Source of the DNA: Tridacna crocea
Lineage: Eukaryota > Mollusca > Bivalvia > Cardiida > Cardiidae
NCBI GenBank assembly: GCA_943736015.1
Contig: OX031060.1
Span: 24,071,231 to 24,135,230 of the forward strand
Length of the DNA stretch: 64,000 nt
Direction: 5' to 3'
Shown here: positions 37,416-47,816 of the stretch, piece after piece
Layout: every line of letters begins with the position of its first letter
Position numbering within the stretch: the stretch's first letter is position 1
The notes under the pieces: generated by a model
Told to the model about the DNA's origin: nothing
The model's database searches: none
The model's input: only the letters and a program-made list of their open reading frames with translations
Position numbers and translations under genes: made by a program

Positions 37416-37419
<4 letters not shown>

Positions 37420-37450
<31 letters not shown>

Positions 37451-38085
37451 GTCGTCGTCGTCGTCGTCGTCGTCGTTATCGTCGTCACCATCACCATCAT
37501 TATCGTCATCGTCGTCGTCGTCACTATCATCATCGTCATCGTCGTCGTCGTCACCATCATCATCGTCATCGTCGACGTCACCATCACCATCGTCATCGTC
37601 GTTGTCACCATCACCATCGTCATCGTCGTCGTCGTCGTCACTATCACCATCATCATCGTCATCGTTGTCACCATCACCATCGTCATCGTCGTCGTCACCA
37701 TCATAATCGTCGTCGTCGTCGTCACCATCGTCATCATCATCATCGTCGTCATCGTCGTCGTCACCATCACTTTCACCATCGTCATCATCATCATCACCAT
37801 CATCATCGTCATCGTCGTCGTCGTCACCATCACCATCGTCAACATCATAATCGTCGTCGTCACCATCACCATCTTCATCATCATCATCGTCATCGTCGTG
37901 GTCACCATCACCATCGTCAACATCATCGTCGTCGTCGTCACCATCGTCAACATCATCGTCGTCTTCGTCACCATCACCATAGTCGTCATCATCATCATCA
38001 TCATCGTCGTTGTCGTCGTCACCATCACCATCGTCATCATCATCATCATCACCACCACATCATCATCATCATCATTCAAGCTAGC
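37420..38085. repeat. Complex (ATC/GTC)n trinucleotide block, about 650 bp
   Basis: Almost every triplet is ATC or GTC, with ACC and rare ATA or TTC, arranged in imperfect higher-order units such as ACCATCACCATCGTCATCG. The long minus-strand open frame is only M, T, V and I and is a by-product of the repeat. Confidence 0.92.
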
Positions 38086-38375
38086 TTATTAACTTACGCT
38101 GCCTTGCTGATGTCGATAGCAAATGACACTTGGCAAAATTTTAATAAGTACAAGTTATTATAATGACGTACGCCCACATAATTATCATTTATCGTGTCGT
38201 CTTCGTTATTCTTCACTTTTCGTTTACATGTATCATCATTAAGTGTTCTGGTTTTTGCTTTTTGACCATAAAAAATGCTTAATCATTTTCTAGTATCTTC
38301 CCATTTTTACTTAAGTTTTTGTGTTTTAAATATCTTTAACATAGTTTCCTTCCATAACTCTTTCGCAGATAACTG

Positions 38376-38602
38376 TTGTACCAAACGACAAAATCCCAGA
38401 CCAGTATAAATTGAAAGTAATTACATACTGCATAATAAGTTTGACTCGAAAGTTGACACTCGTTTCTGGAAGGGTAGAAAACATTGTGGGAAACAGAGAA
38501 AATACTGGTTACCTGCATTTTCTTTTTTACCCACGTTTTCATTTTTTTTTTTTTTTTTTCATTAGAGTCGTTAAAAGTTGGGATTGTGTTGTAAAGGGTT
38601 AA
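38376..38602 (+). mobile_element. MITE copy, + orientation, diverged
   Basis: TTGTACCAAACGACAAAATC, GGGTAGAAAACATTGTGGG, a (T) run replacing part of the R half, GTTGTAAAGGGTTAA. Confidence 0.8.
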
Positions 38603-38684
38603 AGATTAAATTCGCTGTTCTTTTTCGACGACTGGAAAAAAACACATTTCAGTTTCAACCTAAAGGTTGGAGAAAATAGGCCGA

Positions 38685-38745
38685 GCGGTGTAGATCGAAG
38701 TTCGACAGCACATTTTGCGCTGTCTGATCTCATCTCGACAGGTGA
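38685..38745. mobile_element. GATC-core element fragment
   Basis: GGTGTAGATCGAAGTTCGAC, AGCACATTTTGCGCTGTCTG, ATCTCATCTCGACAG; runs into the perfect hairpin at 38740. Confidence 0.45.
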
Positions 38746-38808
38746 GTGCAACACTATTCTAAGTGCCTGTACATTGCACAGGCACTTAGAATAGTGTTGC
38801 ACTCACCT
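38740..38808. repeat. Perfect hairpin, 31-bp arms, 7-base loop
   Basis: Arm 38740-38770 begins AGGTGAGTGCAACACTATTC; loop ACATTGC (38771-38777); arm 38778-38808 is its exact reverse complement. No mismatch seen. Confidence 0.95.
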
Positions 38809-38831
38809 ATCTATCTGCTCTTTCCATGAAG

Positions 38832-39060
38832 TAAAGCCTTTACCACACAATACCAAAATTTATCGACCCTGTGGAAAAAGCCCTAAAAAAACATTGTAGG
38901 AAATAGGAGAAAGTGCTGGTTTCCAGCATTTTCTCCTTTTCTCACAATGTTATATACTCTATAACAGACAACCTCCATCATTTGAATGACATTCTAATTG
39001 TCGTCTGCAAATGCTTTCTATTCTCAGTAGTCTATATTTTTGTCGTTTGGTAAAGAAATT
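38832..39060 (-). mobile_element. MITE copy, - orientation, diverged
   Basis: AAGCCTTTACCACACAATAC, palindrome with tip GGTTTCC, GTCGTCTGCAAATGC, GTCGTTTGGTAAAGAAATT. Confidence 0.8.
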
Positions 39061-39384
39061 ATCAAATCAAACCTGTGCAATAAAGATCTGCTTCCCTTGC
39101 TTCCTTCAAGAAACTACGGTCTGGTCCAATGACATCCAGTGCTGCTTTTGTTTTGGTCTAAATTGTTCGCAAAATAACCCAAAGTTTTCTCCAAGGGGCT
39201 AAGGAAAAATATAAAGACTTAATCGCTGCGATTGTTGACAAAACATCTGGTATTTCGACATAAACATTGAAACTCGGTCCGATGTTAACAACAAATTAAG
39301 CAGCCATTTGCATGATAACTTGCAATTACTGCAGCCAAAATAACAGGTTTCGTAATACCTACTTCATTTAACACTGTACAATCT

Positions 39385-39470
39385 TCCGATCCTTTTGCGG
39401 ACATTAGAGATCGAAGATCAGATTGCATAGAACCTGCAGACTGATCTTGGATCTGAACTATCTGATATTG
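39385..39470. mobile_element. GATC-core palindromic element
   Basis: CCTTTTGCGGACATTAGAGA, GATCAGATTGCATAGAACC, GATCTTGGATCTGAAC. Confidence 0.55.
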
Positions 39471-39777
39471 CATATTCTGGTTAAAATGATGGTGGATTTG
39501 GAATTTCAGGGAATTTAACTAATTTAACATGGCCTTTTCACTTATGCAAAACTCAAAGAATTAATACAACGAAAATCTCAAACGCAAAAATATGCAGAGT
39601 AAGCAAGATTTAAGCTTGTCTTTACTTTTAGAATATTTTGATTAGTATCTACGAAAATATCCTCTTTTAGTGTCAGGATCGACACATTTTATCCCTCAAG
39701 AACTGCAGCCGTGATAGATAGTGCAGGCTGTATATCTTGTATGTTTGGTTACATCAGATCTGTATATGACATTATTA

Positions 39778-39905
39778 ATCCGTTGGCTGCTAAGAGCAAC
39801 CCAGGGACCCTTTTGCGGACAATGCAGATCAAGATCAGACTGCACAGAACGTGCAGTCTGATCTTGGATCTTCAATGTCTGTTAAGGACTTAATTTCGCT
39901 CCGAA
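39778..39905. mobile_element. GATC-core palindromic element, well preserved
   Basis: GGCTGCTAAGAGCAACCC, CCTTTTGCGGACAATGCAGA, perfect inner palindrome AGACTGCACAGAACGTGCAG with CTGATCTTGGATC. Confidence 0.7.
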
Positions 39906-39989
39906 AATTACTTTGGAATAACACAGTATTGGGGTATTTACAATCTGCCCGAGAGTTTCATTTGATACATATAGCAGGGCAAGACAATA

Positions 39990-40090
39990 CGTGCAAGAAA
40001 AATAAATTCAGTTTAGATTCCCAAGCCATTTCTGAATTGCCAATCCTGGTCCAGCCAATCAGGAATTGCGTTTCAGTCTTGTAAAATGTA
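39990..40090. mobile_element. CCAAT-core foldback
   Basis: CTGAATTGCCAATCCTGG and CCAGCCAATCAGGAATTGCG form the centre; flanks are weakly inverted. Confidence 0.45.
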
Positions 40091-40149
40091 TAAAACTCAA
40101 AAGAATTAAAATCAGCTCGTAACTTAAGGTTACGGCTTCTAACTCTCAA

Positions 40150-40562
40150 ACCAAGAGAAGGAAACTGGCGAGATTGGCCTAATAGCATTTACGATATGAA
40201 ACAATGAGTTAGTGAGTCTATGGTCCCTAGTCCCCAACCCCCCTCTCCCGTCCCATCAAAAGACGGAAGCTGCCGAGATTGACCGACTAGACTTTACAAT
40301 ATTTGCCAATGAGTTAGACAGTCTATGGTCCCTTACTCTCATATTAAAGGACGGAAGCTGCCGAGATTGGCTGACTAGCCTTTAAGATATTTGCTAATGA
40401 GTTAGACAGTCTATGGTCCCTTACTCTCATATTAAAGGACGGAAGCTGCCGAGATTGGCTGACTAGCCTTTAAGATATTTGCCAATGAGTTAGACAGTCT
40501 ATGGTCCCTTACTCTCATATTAAAGGACGGAAGCTGCCGAGATTGGCTGACTAGCCTTTAAG
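40150..40562. repeat. 88-bp minisatellite, about 5 units
   Basis: Three near-identical units start GAGTTAGACAGTCTATGGTC at 40311, 40399 and 40487. A diverged unit starts at 40206, and a partial one lies at about 40150-40205. Shared inner sequence GACGGAAGCTGCCGAGATTG. Confidence 0.9.
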
Positions 40563-41306
40563 AAAACGTCGGTGTAGACACGATATTTACTAGTGAATTA
40601 GGGGGCGTAAGCCTTAACATTGTTGATGATTTCTGACCGTTGTTGTCAATAAAACAGCGAATTGTATTCTAAGATTGAGGATTCTTTAGTTATTTCAATG
40701 ACGCAACGAATCTTAATTTATATAAATCTTTAGCGACTCTGATTTGTATAAACTCTCAGAATCATGAAGAGACGGTGTATTGCAGTTATGGATTTCGTTT
40801 TTTGAGCAAACTCTTGAAAGTTGTGTATTTACCCCCTCCTCTCTCTCTCTCTCTCTCCCTTTCTCTCTGTTCCTCATTCTCTCCCAAATGCTTTGCCTGA
40901 CTGTCTGTTTCCCCTCTTTCAGTGTCTCTCTCTGTTTCTCTTTCTCATTGCCCTAAACGACATCACCATAATGGAGGCGCTAAGTTTTTACACACAAACC
41001 TCCCAGGCGCCCTACCGCGGAGTGCAAGACGCGCTGTTAATATTTTCACGCACAGCTCGACCGACCATTAAACACCTTTGAACACAATAAGCCATGCAAA
41101 TTGCTAAGTAATCTTTGAGATTTATGGCAACAAGTCGTTATTGTTCGCTCCCCACGCTCTTGGACTCTAATGCTCGTAAACTTCACTCCTAAAGATTATT
41201 TTTGAAAAAAAAATGTAGCAAAACTTTGACGTTGCTTTCAGCTCATTTGCATATCACGGTATACTAAATATTTTAAGATCATTCATTTTTTTGTAAATCA
41301 TAGAAG
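40563..41306. other. Intergenic with CT-rich tract
   Basis: (CT)n at about 40840-40870 and a pyrimidine-rich stretch to 40950. Open frames there come from low complexity. No other feature. Confidence 0.4.
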
Positions 41307-41570
41307 CTCATTACCAAACGACAAAATTTTAGGTTTGTCCAAATCGAAAGCATTTACAGATGACAAAATAAAATTGACTGAAAATTTGAAATTTGTTTTG
41401 TTAATGGTAGAAAACATTGTGGGAAAAGGAGACAATGCTGCTTATCAGCATTGTCTCCTTCATTGACAATAATGTTTTCTACCTCTTCTCTAGGAGACAT
41501 ATTTATTTTGTCTTCTGTAAAGTGCTTCGAGATTGGACCAAGTCTAAAAAGTTTTCATCCAATCAGTTAA
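41307..41570. mobile_element. MITE fold-back form, left-left
   Basis: The left side is an L half (CATTACCAAACGACAAAATT, AAAGCATTTACAGATGAC). After the palindrome the right side is again an L half, inverted (TATTTATTTTGTCTTCTGTA, GATTGGACCAAGTCTAAAAA), ending TTAA. There is no R half. Confidence 0.8.
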
Positions 41571-41744
41571 CCTAACGTCAAACTCACGACTGTCATGTGT
41601 CTTTAAAAACGCTATTTTACGCTATTACATTAGTTTTATGTTTATAGGTGCGTCTGGTCTAACCCTTTTCCTGTTAAATAACTAAAATGATATTTTGATT
41701 TCGATAGTAAAGTCCAAAATATTGCTATTTTTAAAGTTATGTTT

Positions 41745-41872
41745 CGGGAAATAACATCTCCTTATCGGACAGTGTAGATCCAAGATCAGACTGCACGTTC
41801 TGTGCAGTCTGATCTTGATCTACATTGTCCGCAAAAGGTCAGCCAGTCACGCTCAGCAGCTTAAGGGTTAAC
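41745..41872. mobile_element. GATC-core palindromic element, type copy
   Basis: CTCCTTATCGGACAGTGTAG, then arms GATCCAAGATCAGACTGCAC / GTGCAGTCTGATCTTGATC, then ACATTGTCCGCAAAAGGTCA, ending GCTTAAGGGTTAA. The TTAACCC terminus suggests a TTAA target as in the MITE. Confidence 0.75.
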
Positions 41873-42182
41873 AATAGTTACAGGAGTTAAATAAATGGAC
41901 TGTGTAACACCTTGCTTCGTAAGGATATATGGAGCCACCACATGCGGCTTTTTAAAAATGTCGTACACATAACAGAGAAAGTGTTCGTAAAGAGTATCTT
42001 TCCCATTTGCTATAATGTTTCACTCTTTCTTAACCGTAGTTTTGACTATGTGCAATAGAGTTTCTTCCCTTTTCTTTATTTGACCGTAATTTTTAATATC
42101 TCGTGCATGTCTATATGTATACAGAGTTTATGTAGTGGTGGCACAGAACAGTACCTGACGTATCTGAGCATGCATCTGCGAA

Positions 42183-42237
42183 AAGTATCGACTCAGGTCA
42201 GCCTGCGCAGTACGCGCAGGCTGACCTGGGCCGATTC
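42183..42237. repeat. GC-core palindrome element
   Basis: GTATCGACTCAGGTCAGCCT then GCGCAGTACGCGC then AGGCTGACCTGGGCCGAT; near-perfect hairpin. Confidence 0.7.
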
Positions 42238-42574
42238 TTTCCGCTATTGGTCAATTTTCTGTAAGTCCAAGGACCAGTCTATCTATAGATTATGTCGCTT
42301 GTTACCAAAGGGGCTATTAATAGTATGGATTAATAATGTTACGATTCGATTGGTACCATGCATCACGAAAGAAACATTAAGCCCCCTTTTGCCAGAGGAT
42401 GTCACAAATATACATGTACTTTGATCATATTGTTGATTTTTTGACATGTTTTCCTTATTTTATCCACTCAAACATTTTGAACTTTCTTTGGTTAAATGAC
42501 AATAGTTCAAACACCTGAAGATTCCCAGCCCTATTCACGCACATGTACTATTCAAATTATTGTTTAAAATCAAA

Positions 42575-42660
42575 TTGCAAGACTAAACATCTGATTGGCT
42601 GACTCTTTCTGTCTCAACCAATTAAAAAGCTAGTCTTGGAATTTGAAAATAGGATTTAAA
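42575..42660. mobile_element. CCAAT-core foldback
   Basis: AAATTGCAAGACTAAACATC, TGATTGGCTGAC, TCAACCAATTAAAAAGC, AGTCTTGGAATTTG in inverted order. Confidence 0.5.
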
Positions 42661-42804
42661 TAAGCATGGTTGATATCTGTAAAACCAAAAGTAAGTTGAG
42701 AACTAATTTATAAAAGAAGAAGGGTTGAAGCGTTCAATTATGGTATTTCTTCGCGGACATCAATGGCGGATTATCCCAACAAAGGACGAAGACTCGTAAA
42801 TTTT

Positions 42805-42912
42805 AAACCTTAGGCTACTAAGCGTGACACAGTGAACTTTTGTGGGCAGCGTAGATCAAGACCAGACTGCACAGAACGTGCAGTCTGATCTTGGATCTAC
42901 ACTGTCCAATCT
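42805..42912. mobile_element. GATC-core palindromic element
   Basis: TTAGGCTACTAAGCGTGACA, GTAGATCAAGACCAGACTGC, ACAGAACGTGCAGTCTGATC, GGATCTACACTGTCC. Confidence 0.7.
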
Positions 42913-43011
42913 GGATATTATTTTTACCAAAAATACGTTTGATAAAGCAATGTTTGGGTTTTAACTATCAGCCTGAGAAGTTTGATTTTAACTGCTGTAG
43001 TAGGTTAAGTG

Positions 43012-43238
43012 CTCACCCTTTCCCAAACAAGCCCTTGTTTATACGTGTCTGCAGTACACGTCTTTTAAAAACACTGTGGGAAAAGGAGAAATTGCTCGTA
43101 ACGAGCAATTTCTCCTTTTCCCACAGTGTTTTCTACCCTTTTTAAGAACTTTTTGCCATTTTGTCCAAATCTAAAATTGTCGTCTGCAAACTCTTTCGGT
43201 CTGGAAGAGTCCAAAATTTGTTGTTTGGGAAAGGGTTA
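43012..43238 (-). mobile_element. MITE subfamily B copy, - orientation
   Basis: TCACCCTTTCCCAAACAAGC to GTTTGGGAAAGGGTTAA. Perfect palindrome with tip AAATTGCTCGTAACGAGC. The R half has its own short hairpin (ACGTGTCTGCAGTACACGT). Confidence 0.9.
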
Positions 43239-43464
43239 AATTTTTGACTATGGATGTTTTTCGAGGACCAGTAGCTAGGGAACTCGACAGTAACAAAAAG
43301 AGAATGTTATTCTTATTCAGATTTAGGAGAGAAAAATAAATACTTCGTGATAGAAGTCTTGTAAATAACCGATTGGAATAGTAAACGACGCCTCTTCAAG
43401 CAAACTGTGATTGGCGATTTAAAAAAGAAAACTGAATGTATCCTTCATGTTGCTATTTCTTTAG

Positions 43465-43710
43465 GTTGATCTACTCACTGCGCTGAGAAGAATGAATGGT
43501 TCAAAAATAAATGATGACGGACATTTCCAGATAAGGCGAAATTACATGTTCTGTTTACGCCATCGTGGCGCAAATGACTCCATAACAGTGTTCAAAGGTT
43601 TCGCGAAATTGCGCCCTCTTCAGCTAGCAGTTTCTTCTGAAATAACACAGAGCAAGTTGGCTTCTCTAAAAAAGAAGCCAGGAGAGGTCAGCATCAATGT
43701 TTTCAAATAG
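43465..43710 (+). CDS. Possible terminal exon or retrocopy 3' end, unrecognised protein
   Basis: After a good acceptor (TTGCTATTTCTTTAG) an open frame of 81 codons runs VDLLTALRRMNGSKINDDGH ... VSINVFK to TAG. An in-frame stop lies right before it (43462), so it needs splicing. Its composition (mixed, charged, GC above its surroundings) looks coding. AATAAA follows about 50 bases after the stop, then (A)11, which could be a poly(A) signal or the A-tail of a retrocopy. No domain recognised. MITEs lie on both sides. Confidence 0.35.
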   Translation, partial: VDLLTALRRMNGSKINDDGHFQIRRNYMFCLRHRGANDSITVFKGFAKLRPLQLAVSSEITQSKLASLKKKPGEVSINVFK

Positions 43711-44420
43711 CTCGTATTGGCTTTTAATTTCAATACATTTTGGTACATGTAAACAAACAAATAAAAAAAAAAACGCCGTGTAGAAACCTCATAATTGTAC
43801 TTTACATGACGGTCATTTGGCCTTCTTGTCGCTTTTTAAAGTCGCATAATCTTGTCCAGCAGTCTTCTTTCTCTTTTTTTTTTAACGAAATTGTTCTCTT
43901 TTTTGTGCTGCTTTGATTTATTTGCTTATAGAAAAAAATACTATTATTTGAGGGGTCATTTGCAGACATGGCACATTGATTTAACAAATATTTTTCTGAT
44001 AATCGTCATATAAAAATAAACTGCGCCTATTTCCTGTTTCGGTTTTATTCTTTCGCTTTATTTACAGAATCATGATGAAACAGACTGTGTATCAGTACAA
44101 TTTTGCACGAAAAATGGATTTAGACACCAAATTCTGTGACATTCTGCGTTTTAAACTCCACACCTCTCCAGTTATCAAATGTATCTTTTTCTCGATCAAT
44201 GCTTCTTACATCCGATTACTATAATTGGCTTGCAACAACTTTACGGCCACATTAATTAAATTTTGTGGTACAGTAGACCTGTGCAAAACAAAAAATAAAA
44301 TACACAAAATACATTGTTTTAAAATATTTGGCAGAGATATCTCACTTTTATCACATAGAGAAGGCCATAGATAACAATGCACGTCATGTGCTGATCTTCA
44401 CTGTCTGTAAAAAGGGGGGT
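43711..44420. other. Intergenic, nothing firm
   Basis: A GATC-element scrap (CTGATCTTCACTGTCTG) at about 44392. Otherwise no feature. Confidence 0.35.
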
Positions 44421-44649
44421 TTAAACCCATTACCGCTCAATCCCTACCTTTGACGACCCTGAGAAAGAGGCCTTGAGAAAACATTGTGGGAAAAGGAGAA
44501 AATGCTGGTAATCAGCATTTTCTCCTTTTCCCACAGTGTTTTCTACCCTTCACAAACAAATTTCAAATATTTACTCACTTTTATTTTGTCGTCTGCAAAT
44601 GCTTTCGATTTGGACAAACCTAAAATTTTGTCGTTTGGTAATGAGTTAA
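44421..44649 (-). mobile_element. TTAA palindrome-MITE copy, - orientation
   Basis: TTAAACCCATTACCGCTCAA to GTTTGGTAATGAGTTAA. Confidence 0.9.
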
Positions 44650-45017
44650 TGAGAATAGGAATTCTTATCTGACAGACAAAATCCTTAGCGTTTTTAATCA
44701 CCATATAAGGTAATATAGATATACAAGTAAGAAGAATATGAAAATAAAGAGGGCAAAGCAACGATGGACAACCATGTTCAATCAACAACATCTCTGAATA
44801 ATTAACATGGCGGTAAATTAGTTTACACTTTTAGATATCCTTCGTGAATTTTTTAGTCGTCCCATCTGGGCGGGCGTACTTTATTTATTGTATAATTCAG
44901 TAATACAATTTGCAAACATAAAAACTTGATTCAATAATACTTAGACAGATTCCGTCTATTTCATCCATGACCATGCATGCAGGAGGTATAGGCTTATACA
45001 TTTAGTTGCCATGAGTC

Positions 45018-45235
45018 TATCAATCCAACGCTTAAATGGCCCCGAGGAAGATGTCTTTCGAAAACATGTCTGGAAAAGGAGAATATACTGATAACTGGCA
45101 TTTTCTAGTTTTCCAAAAAATTTTTTTTTATTCCTAAAGAGGCAAAGGCCAAATTCTGAGCAACAACTAAGGTTGTCGTCAGCGATTGCTTTCAATTTGG
45201 ACATGTCGAAAAAAAAAATTTTTGAAAAGAGTTAA
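45018..45235 (-). mobile_element. MITE copy, - orientation, degraded
   Basis: TCAATCCAACGCTTAAATGG, TTTCGAAAACATGTCTGG, broken palindrome, GCTTTCAATTTGGACATG, AAAAGAGTTAA. Confidence 0.65.
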
Positions 45236-46158
45236 GACAAAATATTCACGATTTACTTCCGGTAAAGTTTAAAAGATATATCATTTTTCTTATAAACATA
45301 TACGTAGCTTGCATAGAAAACGAATCACAACTTGCACAAAGCAAAGGTTGGATGTCTGAAACAACAACTGATCGGATACAATCGAATGATTTGTGAACGT
45401 AAATGCTGCAAACAAAGACTTTATAAAGTAATCTTAGTTTGGGCAAATTCCAATCGATCGATGATATACTGGAGGTATTATGCGCGGCAGATAATCTTCA
45501 AGTATCATTAAATATTCAAAAACCTCCCCACGTAAACTTCTTTTGACGTTAAGTATGATGAAAAAGTATCAGAAGTCAAACGAGCAAGTACTTGACAGAA
45601 GTTTGACAGGAAGTGTGTAAACAGGCATGCTAAAATCAATGCAGTGCATGTCTATTTGACTTAAAAGAAGTAGTTCCCTGTATTTTTGCTCTTTTTTTTC
45701 TGAGAAGAAAATCGATGGATTCTAAATTAATTTTGTCTAAAAAAACATGTCATGCTTTCACCATCTCACTTTGAAGTAGGAAATTTTCAAACAAAGAGTT
45801 TTCCTATGATTTTTATCTGAGAATTCACGTATCTGTTGATGCGCCTTGTTTTCAAAGTACACTCGTGCCTTTAATCGGCTCCGAATTTTCCATATTCAAT
45901 TCATGCATAATCTAAAAGCCGGAAACCAAAAAATTAATTTGCCAATGTCCGATTGAAAGGATGGGCCCAGCTCAATCAAACTGAACATGGAAAATCCACA
46001 GGTCGCAAAGTTAATTAGCTGTACTTCAGTTTCCGGGTTACTATTCTATTCGAACAAATACGAGAAAATCCGATTTAATGAAAATTTGTCTGTCAACTTA
46101 AAGCTGACCATCTGTAGCAGTATTAACACTTCATAGTCCGCAGACATGTTTTTTCTTT
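45236..46158. other. Intergenic, nothing recognised
   Basis: About 900 bases with neither a MITE nor a recognisable gene, one of the longer repeat-poor gaps in the window. Confidence 0.4.
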
Positions 46159-46240
46159 CGCTTTTTGAAAACATGGCGACTAAAGGAGAAATTGCTCGTT
46201 ACGAGCAATTTCTCCTTTAGTCACCATGTTTTCAAGCCTT
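46159..46240 (+). mobile_element. MITE core, subfamily B type
   Basis: TTTTTGAAAACATGGCGACT, AAAGGAGAAATTGCTCGTTA, then CGAGCAATTTCTCCTTTAGT and CACCATGTTTTC. Arms carry a shared change (ACTAAAGG/CCTTTAGT) but the flanks are lost. Confidence 0.75.
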
Positions 46241-46454
46241 TTTATCTTGTAAATCTTTATTAATGTTGGTCATCTTTATTTTACAGGGATAAAGTCAGAA
46301 TGGTCTTCTCAAAATTTGTTAAAAGGTATAAAGGGTCAATCGGATTTCGGCAAAAACCAGTATGAGCACTTTCAAAGGTGTCAAATGGATTCTGTTTTAT
46401 TTTTTTTTTCAAGAATTAGTAAACTTGTTTGGTCTCTTTTATCCATTCATCTAT

Positions 46455-46822
46455 TTAACCCTGGAACAGGTGGCGAAAATTTTAGTCTCGACCAAATTGA
46501 AAACATTTCCAGACGACAAATTTGATGTGGCTAAGATAATAATGTTTGTCTCTAGGAAACATTGTGAGGAAAAGGAAAAAGAGAAAATGCCTGCTACCTA
46601 CTCTTTCCAATCTCACCCCTTAATCCTGCAACTAAATTTTAGTCTTGTCAATAATTGGAAGAGTTTGCTTGATAAAATGGCTGGATTATTTCTTTTATTA
46701 CGGGTTAAGAAATCATTGTGCGAAAAGGAGGAAATGCTGGTCACAGGCACGTTTTTTCTTTTTCTCTCAATGTTTTCAAAATTCCTCTTTCCATAAGTCG
46801 TTAAAACTCGGTAAATCCTCGT
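46455..46822 (+). mobile_element. Decayed MITE copies, interrupted
   Basis: TTAACCCTGGAACAGG, CCAAATTGAAAACATTTCC, GAAACATTGTGAGG (46455-46600) and a second core at about 46700-46800 (TTGTGCGAAAAGGAGGAAAT ... AAGTCGTTAAAACTCGG). Confidence 0.55.
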
Positions 46823-47051
46823 CTAACTCTTTATCAAACGACAAAGTTTTAGACCCACCGAAATTGAAAGCATTTGCAGACTACAAAACAACCGTTACTC
46901 AAAAACTAAAATTTGTGTCCAGCAGGGTAGAAAACATTGTGGGAAAAGGAGAAAATGCTGGTTACCAGCATTTTCTCCTTTTCCCACAATTTTTTCAAAA
47001 GGCTTCTACATCAGGGTCGTAAAAACCAGGGATTGTTTGGTAAAGGGTTAA
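46823..47051 (+). mobile_element. TTAA palindrome-MITE copy, + orientation
   Basis: CTAACTCTTTATCAAACGAC to GTTTGGTAAAGGGTTAA. Confidence 0.9.
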
Positions 47052-47157
47052 AAGGCATCGGTTTGAAAAAGAGCTTTGGAAATCATACTACGAGAAGGAG
47101 AAAATGCTAATAACTAGTATTTGCTCATTATTCCCTCACAGTGTTTACAACCTCTTT

Positions 47158-47285
47158 GACTCTTTGATTGCTAAGAGCGACTCGCTGGCTTATTTTTGGA
47201 CAGTGTTGATCAAGATCAGAATGTACAAAACGTGCAGTCTGATCTTTTATTCATACTGTCTGATAAGGACATATTACCGCCAAAA
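47158..47285. mobile_element. GATC-core palindromic element
   Basis: TTGATTGCTAAGAGCGACTC, TTGGACAGTGTTGATCAAGA, GTGCAGTCTGATCTTTTATT, TACTGTCTGATAAGGAC. Confidence 0.6.
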
Positions 47286-47363
47286 ATACCTTTGAAATAG
47301 AAAAAAAGTAGCTTCTAACAATAGACTTAAATATTTTATTTCTCTTATTTAGAAAGATAAGGA

Positions 47364-47591
47364 TTAAGCCATTACCAAACAATGTCTGGTTTTTACGACC
47401 CAGAGGAAGAAACCTTCTGAAACATTGTGGGAAAAGGAGAAAACGCTGATAACCAGCATGTTCTCCTTTTCCCACAATGTTTTCTATCCAGCTGGAAACA
47501 AATTTCAACTTTTGAATGATGTTTACTTTGTCATATGCAAGTGCTTTGAATTTGGACCAGTCTAAAATTTTGTCGTTTGGTAGAAGGTTAA
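47364..47591 (-). mobile_element. TTAA palindrome-MITE copy, - orientation
   Basis: TTAAGCCATTACCAAACAAT to GTTTGGTAGAAGGTTAA, sharing the TTAA at 47588-47591 with the next copy. Confidence 0.9.
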
Positions 47592-47816
47592 TCCATGACC
47601 ACACAATCCCTACTTTTGACGATCCTGAGAAAGAAGCCTTTAAAAAACATTGTGGGAAAAGGAGAAAATGCTGGTAACCAGCATTTTCTCCTTTTCCAAC
47701 AATGTTTTCTACCCTTCACATAACACATTTCAAATTTTCAGTTACTTTCATTTTGTCGTCTGCAAATGCTTTCAATTTGGACAAATCTAAAATATTGCCG
47801 TTTGGTAATGAGTTAA
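47588..47816 (-). mobile_element. TTAA palindrome-MITE copy, - orientation, sharing TTAA
   Basis: TTAATCCATGACCACACAAT to GTTTGGTAATGAGTTAA. The two neighbours belong to different sequence variants, so this is not a simple tandem duplication. Confidence 0.9.

Noticed and set aside
37381-38079. Longest open frame in the window (232 codons, minus strand)
   Set aside because: It consists of M, T, V, D and I from the ATC/GTC repeat and is open in several frames; low complexity, not a gene.
38740-38808. microRNA gene call
   Set aside because: A perfect 31-bp stem is unlike typical miRNA precursors, which carry bulges, and there is no expression evidence; kept as a hairpin only.
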